Part shown: piece after piece, positions 1-9,470 of the stretch
Position numbering within the stretch: position 1 is the first letter of the stretch
Layout: each line of letters opens with the position of its first letter
Source of the DNA: an uncultured bacterium
Lineage (GTDB): Bacteria; Margulisbacteria; WOR-1; XYC2-FULL-46-14; WPAF01
Direction of reading: 5' to 3'
Length of the DNA stretch: 42,737 bases
NCBI GenBank assembly: GCA_903930225.1
Contig: CAIYXV010000100.1
Location: 1 to 42,737 of the forward strand
Program-made: the position numbers and the translations under genes
Notes under the pieces: model-generated
Told to the model about the DNA's origin: nothing
Databases searched by the model: none
The model's input: only the letters and a program-made list of their open reading frames with translations

Positions 1-70
1 CCAATTATAAAGCACTTTCCTGAACATCACAGAAGAACTTCAGTCTAGACGAGCTAACCAGCTGTTATAA

Positions 71-146
71 TGGTACCCCCGGCAGGAATCGAACCTGCGA
101 CCTGCGGATTAGGAATCCGTCGCTCTATCCCCTGAGCTACGGGGGC
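71..146 (-). tRNA. tRNA-Arg (anticodon CCT)
   Basis: Minus-strand cloverleaf GCCCCCG-TAGCTCAGGGGATAGAGC-GACGGATTCCTAATCCGC-...GGTTCGATTCC-CGGGGGT-A-CCA; 7-nt anticodon loop TTCCTAA gives CCT; CCA is encoded. Confidence 0.95.
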
Positions 147-274
147 ACGGTCGGAAACATTGCATAATTGACTCAATTCCTATAACGTTAGTGCAATACA
201 GAGAAAAATGTCAAATCTTTTCTTGGACGCCCACCGCTCAGGAAATCAGGACCTCCACTATGGAAGAGTACGAA

Positions 275-619
275 ATGGTATTGATCGAAGCTCTCATCAA
301 GCACTTCAAGCTGGATGACGTGAAGGAAGCCCTCGAAGAAGTGGGCATAGGCGGAATGACCGTCACCGAGGTGATGCAGACGTCAATGTCAAAGCTTCGG
401 GGCCGCTCACCCGTCTCTCGAGAATCTTTCTCGGGTTTGTTTCCCAAGACAAAGATAGAAATAGCCGTCCCCGCTGCCCTGGCCGAACGTGCTCTGGAAG
501 CCATCTGCCTCCACGGCTCCACCGGCAAGAATGAAGACGGGATCATTGTGGTGAAACGAATCGAAGGTGCCATGCGAATCCGAACAGGCGAGACGGATTC
601 GTCAGCTCTTGCACCTTAA
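275..619 (+). CDS. Divergent PII-family (GlnB/GlnK-like) regulatory protein; the ORF opens at 191 but homology begins at the ATG at 275
   Basis: MVLIEALIKHFKLDDVKEALEEVGIGGMTVTEV...PKTKIEIAVPAALAERALEAI...TGKNEDGIIVV...RIRTGE matches the PII layout; the T-loop sequence is non-canonical. Confidence 0.8.
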   Translation: MVLIEALIKHFKLDDVKEALEEVGIGGMTVTEVMQTSMSKLRGRSPVSRESFSGLFPKTKIEIAVPAALAERALEAICLHGSTGKNEDGIIVVKRIEGAMRIRTGETDSSALAP

Positions 620-699
620 CTGCCGGACCGGCGGGATAGAAAAAAAACGGGCAAGCACGCACAGCGAGACATAACATCCCAAAAACAAGACAGGTTTAT

Positions 700-888
700 T
701 CATCCACGGATAGATTCCACGTCACATTGATCCCCAAAGTTCGCCGCGACATCTTTCTGGAGGGCCTCTAGATCCTCTACCGTTTCCACCTCCACCACAA
801 GTTCCCCATTATCGAAACATTTGAGACGTCCATGGGTTTCTAACACTTGGATGGCCTTTTTTGGGTCTACAGTAATCCATCCTTTCAT
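700..888 (-). CDS. Possible small hypothetical protein (63 aa from ATG at 888)
   Basis: MKGWITVDPKKAIQVLETHGRLKCFDNGELVVEVETVEDLEALQKDVAANFGDQCDVESIRG has a balanced composition; the rest of the 171-aa ORF is antisense to the dapB fragment. Confidence 0.35.
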   Translation of the reverse strand: MKGWITVDPKKAIQVLETHGRLKCFDNGELVVEVETVEDLEALQKDVAANFGDQCDVESIRG

Positions 889-933
889 GCGTCTCACCAG
901 TTCAGAACCGCTGAAACCGCGCTCTATCACTAG

Positions 934-1335
934 GTCGATGTTCCCAGCGGAAAGAATTGCCTGGTGGCGCCTAATTTCGCGGTGGGGGCGGTGCTGATGA
1001 TGCAGTTTGCCCGGGAAGCGGCCAAGCACATACCCAAAGCGGAGATCATCGAAATGCACCATCAGCAGAAGATCGATAAACCCTCGGGCACAGCGCTTAA
1101 AACCGCGCACATGATGAAAGAGGTCATGGGGGAGGGGGCCGATATCCCCATCCATTCCGTCCGCCTGCCCGGATACGTGGCCAGCCAGGAAGTTCTCTTT
1201 GGCGGGCTGGGACAAACCTTAACGATCCGGCACGATACTACTTCCCGCGAATCTTTTATGCCGGGAGTGATCCTTGCCGTCCGCAAGATCCGTCATCTAA
1301 AAGGCCTTGTTTATGGACTGGAGAATATATTATAA
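934..1335 (+). pseudogene. dapB: 5'-truncated dihydrodipicolinate reductase (C-terminal domain only)
   Basis: [21 protein letters not shown]...[22 protein letters not shown]...[45 protein letters not shown]...LVYGLE is the DapB C-terminal half; an in-frame TAG at 931-933 lies before it and no N-terminal NAD-binding half is present upstream. Confidence 0.8.
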
Positions 1336-1365
1336 TAATGAACGAAAAGGATAAGGTGAATTTTA

Positions 1366-1902
1366 ATGAATAAAAGAAATCTGTTCCCGGTTGCCATATT
1401 AGTCTCATTGCTGATGTTGATCGGAGGGCAGCTTCCGTCGCTCGCGGCAAAAGCAAAGGTCAAAGCCAAGAAAAAGGTCGTCGCCGGCGGACAAATGCAG
1501 TTGAAGGGGATGGAAGGCAATATCGGCGACTGGCTTTTTAATGGATCTACTAAGCTTAAGGTTACCAGTGTTACTACTCCCGAAGCCGGGCCAAAAGGGG
1601 AAAAACCGGATGAAGGAAAGCGCTGGATCGTCATCTCGGTCGAGCTTAAGAACGCCACCGACCAGAACTCCAATTACGGCGGCAGCGCCGAGTCGCTAAT
1701 GCTGGTAGATTCCGACGGCCAGACGATCCAGGTCGGACGCCTCTTGAAGAAAGATAACTGGGATGAAGACCAGGGGGGTATGATCCTTCCGGCCGCGGGG
1801 ATGAAGGGTGTTTTGGTAGGGCAGATAGCCCTTGATTATAAACCGGTCCGGCTGGTGTATCAGCATGGCGCCAGCGAACCGGTCTTCAGGGTTAGTTTCT
1901 AA
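1366..1902 (+). CDS. Exported protein with possible DUF4352-like immunoglobulin-type domain
   Basis: N-terminal signal peptide MNKRNLFPVAILVSLLMLIGGQLPSLAAKA; WIVISVELKNATDQ...LMLVDSDGQTIQVG resembles DUF4352-type proteins. Confidence 0.6.
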   Translation: MNKRNLFPVAILVSLLMLIGGQLPSLAAKAKVKAKKKVVAGGQMQLKGMEGNIGDWLFNGSTKLKVTSVTTPEAGPKGEKPDEGKRWIVISVELKNATDQNSNYGGSAESLMLVDSDGQTIQVGRLLKKDNWDEDQGGMILPAAGMKGVLVGQIALDYKPVRLVYQHGASEPVFRVSF

Positions 1903-1903
1903 A

Positions 1904-4276
1904 TTATCCCATTACTGCTTCAATGTAATGATCTTTGCCGTCAGCAAACGCGGGCAATAGGTTGCCGCTGATCTTCTCTCCATCGATCGTAATTGAGCTT
2001 ATTCCTTTTGCGACCCCTTTAGGATTCCTGACCGTAATGTAATACGATGAGCCGCGGAAGATCCTCTTTACCTCAAAACCTTTCCACTTTTTAGGGATGC
2101 ACGGATCGATCACCAAGCCGTTGTAATCAGGACGGATCCCCAGAATATACTGGCTGGCCGCCAGCATCGTCCAGGCGGCGGTGCCGGTGAGCCAGGAATT
2201 CCTTCCCAGCCCGAACTGCGGATGCTCCTTGCCTAAAATATTCTGGCAGTAAACGTACGGCTCAACTTCGTAAAGGTCGGCGATCTCATTTTTCGAGGAA
2301 GGCAATATCTGCCGGTAATACTGATACGCGCGGTCTCCGTCGCCGATCATCGTCTGCGCGATCATTTGCCAGGGGTTGGTCTGCAAAAAGATGCCTCCGT
2401 TCTCCTTGGCTCCCGGCGGGTAGGTGGTGGTGCCCCCGATCCGCCAGTCAAAATGGTCGTAAGCCGGCCAGTTTAACACCAGGCCGTATTTGGTGTTAAG
2501 ATATTTATGCGCGGAATCAAGCGCCGTCTTGGCCCGCTTGTCGGTCGCAAACCCGGACATTACCGCCCAGCTCTGCACCAGCAGATAGATCTTGGCTTTT
2601 TCGTTAAGATGCGTGCCGACCTTCTTGCCTTCGTCGGTATACGCCCTTAAGTACCATTTCCCGTCCCAGCCGGAAGAGGAATTGATGACTTTCGTGAATT
2701 TTTTGTGCAGGGCGGCATACTTATCTGAAAGGCGGGACTTTTTTAACGCTTTGGTCAGGGCGATCATTTCGTTAAGCGCCACACCCAGCAGCATGGTCGA
2801 CCAGACCGATTCCGCCTGGCCTTTTCCGGTATCAAGATTAAGCGTATCATCCCAGTCCGCCCAGCCCAGCAGGCACAATCCATGCTTCCCGGTGTGGGTG
2901 ACCGAATACTCGATCGCTTTTTCAAGATGCTCTATTACCGGGGCATCGCCGCTGTTCACGTAATGGACATTCTCATTTAGGAAATCCATGTCCCCGGTCT
3001 CTTTAATATATGAGCACACGGCTAGAACGATCCAGAGATGGTCGTCTGAGTACCATTTGGCCGCCTTTTGGGTCCCTTCGGCGGCGTCCCCGACATCGAT
3101 CTCTCCGGTCAAGGGATAGAACTGGTGGGCGGCGTTTCCCTCCTTGTACTGGATCCTCAACAGTTTGAGGATGGTGTGCCTGGCCTCGTTCGGAATGGTA
3201 TGCATAACGCCCAAAGTATCCTGCGCGGTGTCGCGGAAGCCCATCCCGCGGTTGACCCCCAGCTGGTAAAGGGAAACGAACCTTGACCAGTTGAAAGTGC
3301 ACTTGCACTGGTACTGGTTCCAGGTGTTGACCATCACGTTCAGGTCGGGATCCGGCGTTTTGACCTCATATTTTGAAATATAATCTTTCATGTTCCGCTT
3401 GAGGTCCGCGAACGTCCCGGCGACAGTCTTAGGGTTCTTATACTTTTTTATCAGCGGCAGCGCGTTTGCCGGCTGGTCGGTCGTTCCCAACATGAACACG
3501 ACCTCTTTTTCTTCCCCAGGCATAAGCTCGACCTCAACGCACAATCCCCCCACGCCGTTGCCCCGGAGCGCTTTGGTATTGGTGCCCGATCCTTTCTCGA
3601 CCACGATCGGGTTGGCCAGGGTCCGGTTGGTTCCCACGAATTTTTCGCGGTCGGTCTCGAAGCTGTGCACGGGAGCATTGCAGGCGAACCAGGTATATCC
3701 CAAGGTCTTCATGAACGCGGTCCAAAAAATGGCCTGGTGCTCAAAGGTCGCCTGGTTTATCTGCTGGCACCAGTCGACGTTGGTCTGGTCCCTCATCGAA
3801 TCGTAAAAAGAAAATTCAGCGTAGCTTATGAGCTTAAGCTTCCTTTTCACCTTTCCCTGATTTTTAATCTTCACCACCCACAACTCCATGGCCTGATCGT
3901 TGTCCGGGACAAAATAGGTGACCGAGCTTTTTATCTTCTCATATTCGGTGGTGATAGTGGTGTAAGCCAGACCGTGCCGGCATTCGTATTTGTCGCACTT
4001 ATGATAGGTGGGCGACCAGGTGGCGGACCAGTATTTTTTCGATTTCTCGTCCCGGAGATAGACGTAACGGCCTGGCTGGTCGTAGGGTATGGCGTTATAG
4101 CGGTAGCGCAGGATCCTTTTATTCTTGGGATCGTGGTCGAAGGAATATCCGCCGCCCGTATTACTGACTATGCCTCCGTATTTCCCCCCTCCGATGTAAT
4201 TGATCCAGGGGGTAGGGGTGTCGGGGCGGGTGACTACATATTCATTATTCGCGAGATCGAAGTAACCGTAACGCAT
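1904..4276 (-). CDS. GH94-family glycoside phosphorylase (cellobiose/chitobiose phosphorylase-like)
   Basis: MRYGYFDLANNEYVVTRPDTPTPWINYIGGGKYGGIVSNTGGGYSF...NRGMGFRDTAQDTLGVMHTIPNEAR...HLWIVLAVCSYIKETGD...GWADWDDTLNL; typical GH94 motifs. Confidence 0.88.
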   Translation of the reverse strand: MRYGYFDLANNEYVVTRPDTPTPWINYIGGGKYGGIVSNTGGGYSFDHDPKNKRILRYRYNAIPYDQPGRYVYLRDEKSKKYWSATWSPTYHKCDKYECRHGLAYTTITTEYEKIKSSVTYFVPDNDQAMELWVVKIKNQGKVKRKLKLISYAEFSFYDSMRDQTNVDWCQQINQATFEHQAIFWTAFMKTLGYTWFACNAPVHSFETDREKFVGTNRTLANPIVVEKGSGTNTKALRGNGVGGLCVEVELMPGEEKEVVFMLGTTDQPANALPLIKKYKNPKTVAGTFADLKRNMKDYISKYEVKTPDPDLNVMVNTWNQYQCKCTFNWSRFVSLYQLGVNRGMGFRDTAQDTLGVMHTIPNEARHTILKLLRIQYKEGNAAHQFYPLTGEIDVGDAAEGTQKAAKWYSDDHLWIVLAVCSYIKETGDMDFLNENVHYVNSGDAPVIEHLEKAIEYSVTHTGKHGLCLLGWADWDDTLNLDTGKGQAESVWSTMLLGVALNEMIALTKALKKSRLSDKYAALHKKFTKVINSSSGWDGKWYLRAYTDEGKKVGTHLNEKAKIYLLVQSWAVMSGFATDKRAKTALDSAHKYLNTKYGLVLNWPAYDHFDWRIGGTTTYPPGAKENGGIFLQTNPWQMIAQTMIGDGDRAYQYYRQILPSSKNEIADLYEVEPYVYCQNILGKEHPQFGLGRNSWLTGTAAWTMLAASQYILGIRPDYNGLVIDPCIPKKWKGFEVKRIFRGSSYYITVRNPKGVAKGISSITIDGEKISGNLLPAFADGKDHYIEAVMG

Positions 4277-6098
4277 TTTTCATCCTTTCTAATAATTTAT
4301 TATTCTCCCATTTTAACAGACTGGGGAACAAGCTGAAAGTCGCGTAAAGCAGCTTTCCGTTCCCAAACTTTTTTTCGATCAGGGCGGGGTGGCCGTCCTG
4401 GTATTTGAGCACAACCTTGGCGGATCCGTCTTTTATTTTTACAATGTCCCGGAACCCGTACGCGAATGCCTTTAGCTTGCCAAAACTGATCTTGTCATTG
4501 ATCGTCTCGGTATAGAGATGCTCCGCGCCCAGAAGCTCCTCGAGCAGGGGTCTCTGGTATAAATGCGCGTTCTCGTCCTTCAGCCCGAACCGGGATTCGG
4601 AAATGACAATGCCGCCGGAGAGGATATATGACCGGATATTTTCGAATTGTTTCCGGTCGAGCAGATAAGGATTGGTTAAAAGAAGGATCTTGTGGTCAAG
4701 CCGGCCGGTGCCAAGATCGTTCTCAAATATAAAGTCATGCGCGTGCTTTCCGTCCCAGAGCAGGCGGTACGCTCCGGCGATCGCGTTCGATCCGAAGAAC
4801 AGACCTAACTCCCCGCGGCCCGAAAACCAGTCCGGAGGGCAGGGCCGCGACGGTCCTTCTTCCTGATAAGTTTGCAGGTCAGCGGATCTTGAGTAGTAAA
4901 TGGCGATCCCGGACCGCTTCGCGTGATGGGGCTTGCTCTTTTGCGTTTCGGCGATCAGCGCCTTTATCGCGCCCAGACGCTCGGTCGGGGTCCCATCCGG
5001 TTTGGTTATGCCGAATCCCCCGGTTTCGGATCCGAAAAGAGGAGGTCTCCAATTATGGAACAGGATCTCGCGCGCGCCGTGCTGTATCAGCAGTTTTGCC
5101 CATTCCTTTATCTCGTCCCCCGTTACCCATCCCCCTTGTCCCCACCTCACATTTGGCCCGCCCTGCAGTTCGGAAACGACAAATTCCGCTCCCGCTTTCT
5201 CGCAAACGCTTCTCCAGTAATCCGCGATCTGGGCAAGCGATTCCTCCGAATTCTGCGTGCCTTTGGGATAAATGTCCCAGCCGAACCATTCCAGATCATG
5301 GGCGATTCTGGTATGATCGACCGAACGGTTGATGATCGTGGTAAAACCGTTCGTCCCGATCTTATGCTCCTTGTCGTATTCCCTGATGATCCCCTTTAGT
5401 CCCATAAGCCAGCCGGAGAGGTTTTCCGATTTGAACCTGAACCAGTCGAGCCAGAGATGCGGATTGCCCGCGTCCCACATCCCGCATTTGGGCGAACTTA
5501 TCTCGGAAAAAGAAGAGAACGTGCCGGTCCAGAACCGGGTCCCCCACGCTTCGTTCAATTTGTCGATCGTTTTGTATTTACCCTTTGCCCATTCAATGAA
5601 CGCTTTTACCGTCGCCTCGCAGTGGCAGTAATCCTTGTTGTGGGTAAGGTCCAGGGGAGGGTAGCAGGGTTCATTGTCGATCTGCCACATATAAAGGGCC
5701 GGATGTTTGGCGTAGCGTTCGGCAAGCACTCGGGTTAAGGTTTCCGCGTATTTCTTGTATGTTTCATGGTCGCGGCAGGCGTTGGGGCGGGGGCCGAACG
5801 ACGGGTGGACCTGCCCATCATGGGCGATATGGAGTATTTCCGGATATTTTTTTACCAGCCATTGCGGCGCCTGCGCCACCGGCACGCCCAGCACTACCTT
5901 TAACTTGTGCTTTTCGCAAAGGGCCAGGGCGTGGTCCAGACCGTCGAATTTCCAGTCCCCTTCTTTTGGCTCAATATAGTCCCAGGCCATTTCGTTGAAG
6001 CGAACGGTCTCGAAACCCGCTTTTTTGATCTCAATGAATTCTTTCTCCCAGGTCTCTTTGGGATATTGGTCGGGGTAGAAGGTTACGCCGAATTTCAT
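4245..6098 (-). CDS. GH42-family beta-galactosidase-like glycoside hydrolase
   Basis: MKFGVTFYPDQYPKETWEKEFIEIKKAGFETVRFNEMAWDYIEPKEGDWKFDGLDHAL...ALYMWQIDNEPCY...WLDWFRFKSENL...ELQGGPN. Confidence 0.88.
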   Translation of the reverse strand: MKFGVTFYPDQYPKETWEKEFIEIKKAGFETVRFNEMAWDYIEPKEGDWKFDGLDHALALCEKHKLKVVLGVPVAQAPQWLVKKYPEILHIAHDGQVHPSFGPRPNACRDHETYKKYAETLTRVLAERYAKHPALYMWQIDNEPCYPPLDLTHNKDYCHCEATVKAFIEWAKGKYKTIDKLNEAWGTRFWTGTFSSFSEISSPKCGMWDAGNPHLWLDWFRFKSENLSGWLMGLKGIIREYDKEHKIGTNGFTTIINRSVDHTRIAHDLEWFGWDIYPKGTQNSEESLAQIADYWRSVCEKAGAEFVVSELQGGPNVRWGQGGWVTGDEIKEWAKLLIQHGAREILFHNWRPPLFGSETGGFGITKPDGTPTERLGAIKALIAETQKSKPHHAKRSGIAIYYSRSADLQTYQEEGPSRPCPPDWFSGRGELGLFFGSNAIAGAYRLLWDGKHAHDFIFENDLGTGRLDHKILLLTNPYLLDRKQFENIRSYILSGGIVISESRFGLKDENAHLYQRPLLEELLGAEHLYTETINDKISFGKLKAFAYGFRDIVKIKDGSAKVVLKYQDGHPALIEKKFGNGKLLYATFSLFPSLLKWENNKLLERMKNALRLLRSRE

Positions 6099-6150
6099 GG
6101 GTTAATTATATCAGAAAAATCGAGACGCGTAATGCGCAAAGCGTAATCCG

Positions 6151-7995
6151 TTATTCAACCGTAACCGATTTAGCAAGGTTGCGGGGCTGGTCGACATGGC
6201 ATCCCCGTTTAACGGCTATGTAATAAGCCAATAACTGCAGCGGGATCACTGCCAGGATGGGGGAAAGCGCTTCGGTCGTGTGCGGGATCGAAATGATCGC
6301 GTCGGCCTTTTCCGTGATCATCTGGTCGCCTTCGGCGGCGACGGCAATTACCATCCCTCCGCGCGCTTTTACTTCTTCAATATTGCCCATTATCTTGTCA
6401 TATCGGCGGCCGGCCAGCGCCAAAATTATAACCGGCATGTTCTTGTCGATCAGCGCGATCGGGCCATGCTTCATTTCGGCCGCCGGATAACCTTCCGCGT
6501 GGATGTAGGAGATCTCCTTCAGCTTTAGCGCGCCTTCGAGCGCGATCGGGAATCCCTTGCCGCGCCCCAAAAAGAGGGCATTGGTGCTCTTATAGAACCT
6601 TTGCGCGATCGCTTCCACTTCATTCTCTTTTAGAAGCAGGCATTCTATCTTATCCGGCAGCGCGATAAGATCGGAGATCATTTTCTGCGCTTCCATCTTG
6701 CTCAAGGTCCCCCGTTTTTTGGCCAGGTAAAGCGCGAACAGGTAGATTACGGTCAGCTGGGTCGTGAACGCCTTGGTCGAGGCAACGCCGATCTCCGGCC
6801 CGGCGTAAGTATAAATGACGCCGTGCGACTCGCGCGCGATCGAGGAGCCGATCACGTTGCAGATGGAGATCACCTTCGCTCCCTGCGCTTTGGCTTCCCA
6901 GACCGCCCCCAGCGTGTCCGCCGTCTCACCGGACTGCGTGATCGCGATCACCAGCGTGTTCTCGTCTACGATCGGATGCCGGTAGCGGAACTCGGCCGCG
7001 TATTCCACCTCGGCCGGTATTTTCACGAACTGTTCGATCAGATATTCGCCTACCAGCCCCGCGTGCCAGCTGGTGCCGCAGGCGGTAAAGACCACGCGGT
7101 TTATTTTTTTTGCCTCTTCCACCGAGAAGTTAAGCTCGTCAAAGTGGATAAAAGACTCGTCCACCTTGATCCGGCCCGCGATCGTGTCGCGGATCGCCTT
7201 TGGCTGTTCGTGGATCTCCTTGAGCATAAAATGGGTGTAGCCGCCCTTTTCCGCCGATTCGGGGTCCCAGGAAACGAGCGTGATTTTATTCTTGACCGGT
7301 TTTCCCTTTAGGGTCTCGATCTTCACCCCGTCCTCGGTTATGGTCGCGACCTCGCTGTCGTTAAGGTAGATGATCTGGCTGGTGTATTTGAGCAGGGCGG
7401 GAATATCCGATGAGATGAACGTTTCGCCCTCCTGCACGCCGATCACCAGCGGGCTGGCCTTACGGGCGCAGACGATCTTGTCGGGCTGGTTCTCGTAGAC
7501 CACAGCCAGCGCGTAGCTGCCTTCGACCTGCTCCAGCGCTCCCTTAACCGCGTCTTCCAGCGCCAGCGTCTCCCCCTTTTTTGTGAATTCTTTTTCAATG
7601 AGGTGTGCCAGGACCTCGGTATCGGTGGTGGATTTGAATTTGTGGCCTTCCTCGGCCAGCCGGCGGCGGAGGGGGAGGTAGTTCTCGATGATCCCGTTGT
7701 GGACCAGCGCTATCTTTCCCGAGCAGTCGCTGTGCGGATGGCTGTTCTCGTCCGAAGGCTGTCCGTGAGTGGCCCATCTGGTGTGAGCGATCCCCGCTTT
7801 GCCGCCGATCGGCCGGGCGGAAAGCTCCTTCTCAAGTTCAGCGATCTTGCCGACGCACTTGGTGATGAACAGCCGCCCGTTGTTCAGGGTGGCCACGCCT
7901 GCGGAATCGTATCCCCGGTACTCGAGCTTTTTAAGCCCTTCGATCAGGAACGGCAGAGCTTCCTTACTGCCGAAGTATCCGAATATCCCGCACAT
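6151..7995 (-). CDS. glmS: Glutamine--fructose-6-phosphate aminotransferase (isomerizing)
   Basis: MCGIFGYFGSKEA (Ntn Cys1), YRGYDSAGVA, HTRWATHGQPSDENSHPHSDC, SIS domains ACGTSWHAGL and SQSGETADTLGA, C-terminus QPRNLAKSVTVE. Confidence 0.97.
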   Translation of the reverse strand: MCGIFGYFGSKEALPFLIEGLKKLEYRGYDSAGVATLNNGRLFITKCVGKIAELEKELSARPIGGKAGIAHTRWATHGQPSDENSHPHSDCSGKIALVHNGIIENYLPLRRRLAEEGHKFKSTTDTEVLAHLIEKEFTKKGETLALEDAVKGALEQVEGSYALAVVYENQPDKIVCARKASPLVIGVQEGETFISSDIPALLKYTSQIIYLNDSEVATITEDGVKIETLKGKPVKNKITLVSWDPESAEKGGYTHFMLKEIHEQPKAIRDTIAGRIKVDESFIHFDELNFSVEEAKKINRVVFTACGTSWHAGLVGEYLIEQFVKIPAEVEYAAEFRYRHPIVDENTLVIAITQSGETADTLGAVWEAKAQGAKVISICNVIGSSIARESHGVIYTYAGPEIGVASTKAFTTQLTVIYLFALYLAKKRGTLSKMEAQKMISDLIALPDKIECLLLKENEVEAIAQRFYKSTNALFLGRGKGFPIALEGALKLKEISYIHAEGYPAAEMKHGPIALIDKNMPVIILALAGRRYDKIMGNIEEVKARGGMVIAVAAEGDQMITEKADAIISIPHTTEALSPILAVIPLQLLAYYIAVKRGCHVDQPRNLAKSVTVE

Positions 7996-8003
7996 TTAAG
8001 GTT

Positions 8004-9347
8004 TTATTTTTTCCCTTGCTGGATAACGGCTTCCATTTCTTTCTTTGCCATGTCCAGCTGTTTGGCGATCTGGTTCTTGTCCAGTTTACCCTCCGACCCG
8101 GTGACGTAATCCCAGAGAATGCCGAATCTGCGTGTGAGGATCGGCTCGAGTATTCCCCAGTAAGAAACGCAGGGATAGGTCTTGCCGTATTTGATCGCTT
8201 CGCGGAAAACCTTCCGGGCCGGGTCCACCGAAAAATAAGGTTCGTTGAAAATGGCGAGCTTGGCGGGCAGGAATCCCGACGCCTTGCAGTAATTAAGCTG
8301 CGCGTTGGTATCGGTGGTCAGATATTTGATCACTTCAAAGGCCTCTGCCTTATGCTGGGCCTGCCGGAAAATGGCCAGGTCCGATCCACCGACAAACGTG
8401 AACCGGCCTTTCGGTCCCTTAGGGTAGGGAACAACCGCGTAGTTGCGCGCGGTAATACCTTCCGAGGCGCCGCCTTGCGCCGGCGGAGTGGTCAGCGTTC
8501 TTACTTCGTAAGGGCCGTCCACCATTATTGCCACCGAACCGTTGTTGAAGTTGCTCGATACTTGAGCGGTGTTAAGTTCCAGGTATTCCGGTGGGACCAG
8601 CCCTTCCTTTGCCAGGTTCACGTAAAAGTAGACACCGTCGGTCGCGGCCGGAGAGTTGATGATCGAAGAGCTAAAATTCTGGTTGAGATAATCTCCGCCC
8701 GCGCCCCAGATCCAGGGGGAGAGATTATGTACGACATTCCAGTCGTTCTTACCGGGCATGCCCAACGGAAAGATCTCAAGCCCTTCGATCGTTAGCTTGG
8801 CCTGTTTGATCTTTACCAGCGTTGCCTTGAATTTGTCCCAGGTTTCAAGGTCCGCTGCGGTCAGTCCCAGCTTCTTGAACACATCCGTGCGGTAAAACAT
8901 CGCCCGGGCGTCAACGATCCAGGGGATCGCGGTGGTCTTGTTGGATTTTTCAAGGCCGGAGGATTTCCATGCGGCCGGGACGAAAGCTTTTGGCCCGCCC
9001 AGTTCCGTCACTTTGTCGGAAAGATCGAGCAGGGCGCCCATGCCGGAGATCGATCCTACCCAGGTCGATCCAAGCTGTACGATATCGGGGACGTCGTTGC
9101 TGGTCGCGGCGGTCGTGATCTTTGACCAGGCGGCTCCCCAGTCGAGCACCGTGACCTTGACCTTAATGTTAGGATGCGTTGCCTCAAAAGGTTTTAACGT
9201 TTCCCTAATATCCCTTAGCGGTTCAAGCGAATTAGGCATCATCCACATGTTTATGGTAACGGGGCCGCCTTCTTTTTTGGGGGCGCAGGAAGCGGCGGAT
9301 AAAATAAGCGCGGCAAACAAGGCAAAACACAACAGTTTCTTAAACAT
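8004..9347 (-). CDS. Sugar ABC transporter substrate-binding lipoprotein (extracellular solute-binding family 1)
   Basis: Lipobox MFKKLLCFALFAALILSAASC; VTINMWMMPNS...PFEATHPNIKVKVTVLDWGAAWSKI...NDVPDIVQLGSTWV. Confidence 0.9.
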   Translation of the reverse strand: MFKKLLCFALFAALILSAASCAPKKEGGPVTINMWMMPNSLEPLRDIRETLKPFEATHPNIKVKVTVLDWGAAWSKITTAATSNDVPDIVQLGSTWVGSISGMGALLDLSDKVTELGGPKAFVPAAWKSSGLEKSNKTTAIPWIVDARAMFYRTDVFKKLGLTAADLETWDKFKATLVKIKQAKLTIEGLEIFPLGMPGKNDWNVVHNLSPWIWGAGGDYLNQNFSSSIINSPAATDGVYFYVNLAKEGLVPPEYLELNTAQVSSNFNNGSVAIMVDGPYEVRTLTTPPAQGGASEGITARNYAVVPYPKGPKGRFTFVGGSDLAIFRQAQHKAEAFEVIKYLTTDTNAQLNYCKASGFLPAKLAIFNEPYFSVDPARKVFREAIKYGKTYPCVSYWGILEPILTRRFGILWDYVTGSEGKLDKNQIAKQLDMAKKEMEAVIQQGKK

Positions 9348-9425
9348 TATTTTTTGCTCCTTTCAAGCTTCAGGCATTTTTCAGATGTCGGCCAAGAAGA
9401 TGTAAATCCTGCTGGCAGTATGTGA

Positions 9426-9454
9426 ATTATATCAAAAATTTACCGCTAAGTCAA
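9426..9454 (-). promoter_or_regulatory. Sigma70-type promoter TTGACT-N17-TATAAT for the substrate-binding protein/glmS unit
   Basis: Minus-strand TTGACTTAGCGGTAAATTTTTGATATAAT, near-consensus boxes with 17-nt spacing, upstream of the ATG at 9347. Confidence 0.7.
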
Positions 9455-9470
9455 TTAAAAGAAGGTGTTT

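Noticed and set aside
889-1215. N-terminal part of the 171-aa minus-strand ORF 700..1215
   Set aside because: It is antisense to the dapB C-terminal coding sequence; only the part below about 888 could be real.
6099-6150. A full sigma70 promoter for the GH42 gene
   Set aside because: A TATAAT lies just before the start codon, but the region 17 nt upstream (ATTACG) is a poor -35 match and the leader would be very short.
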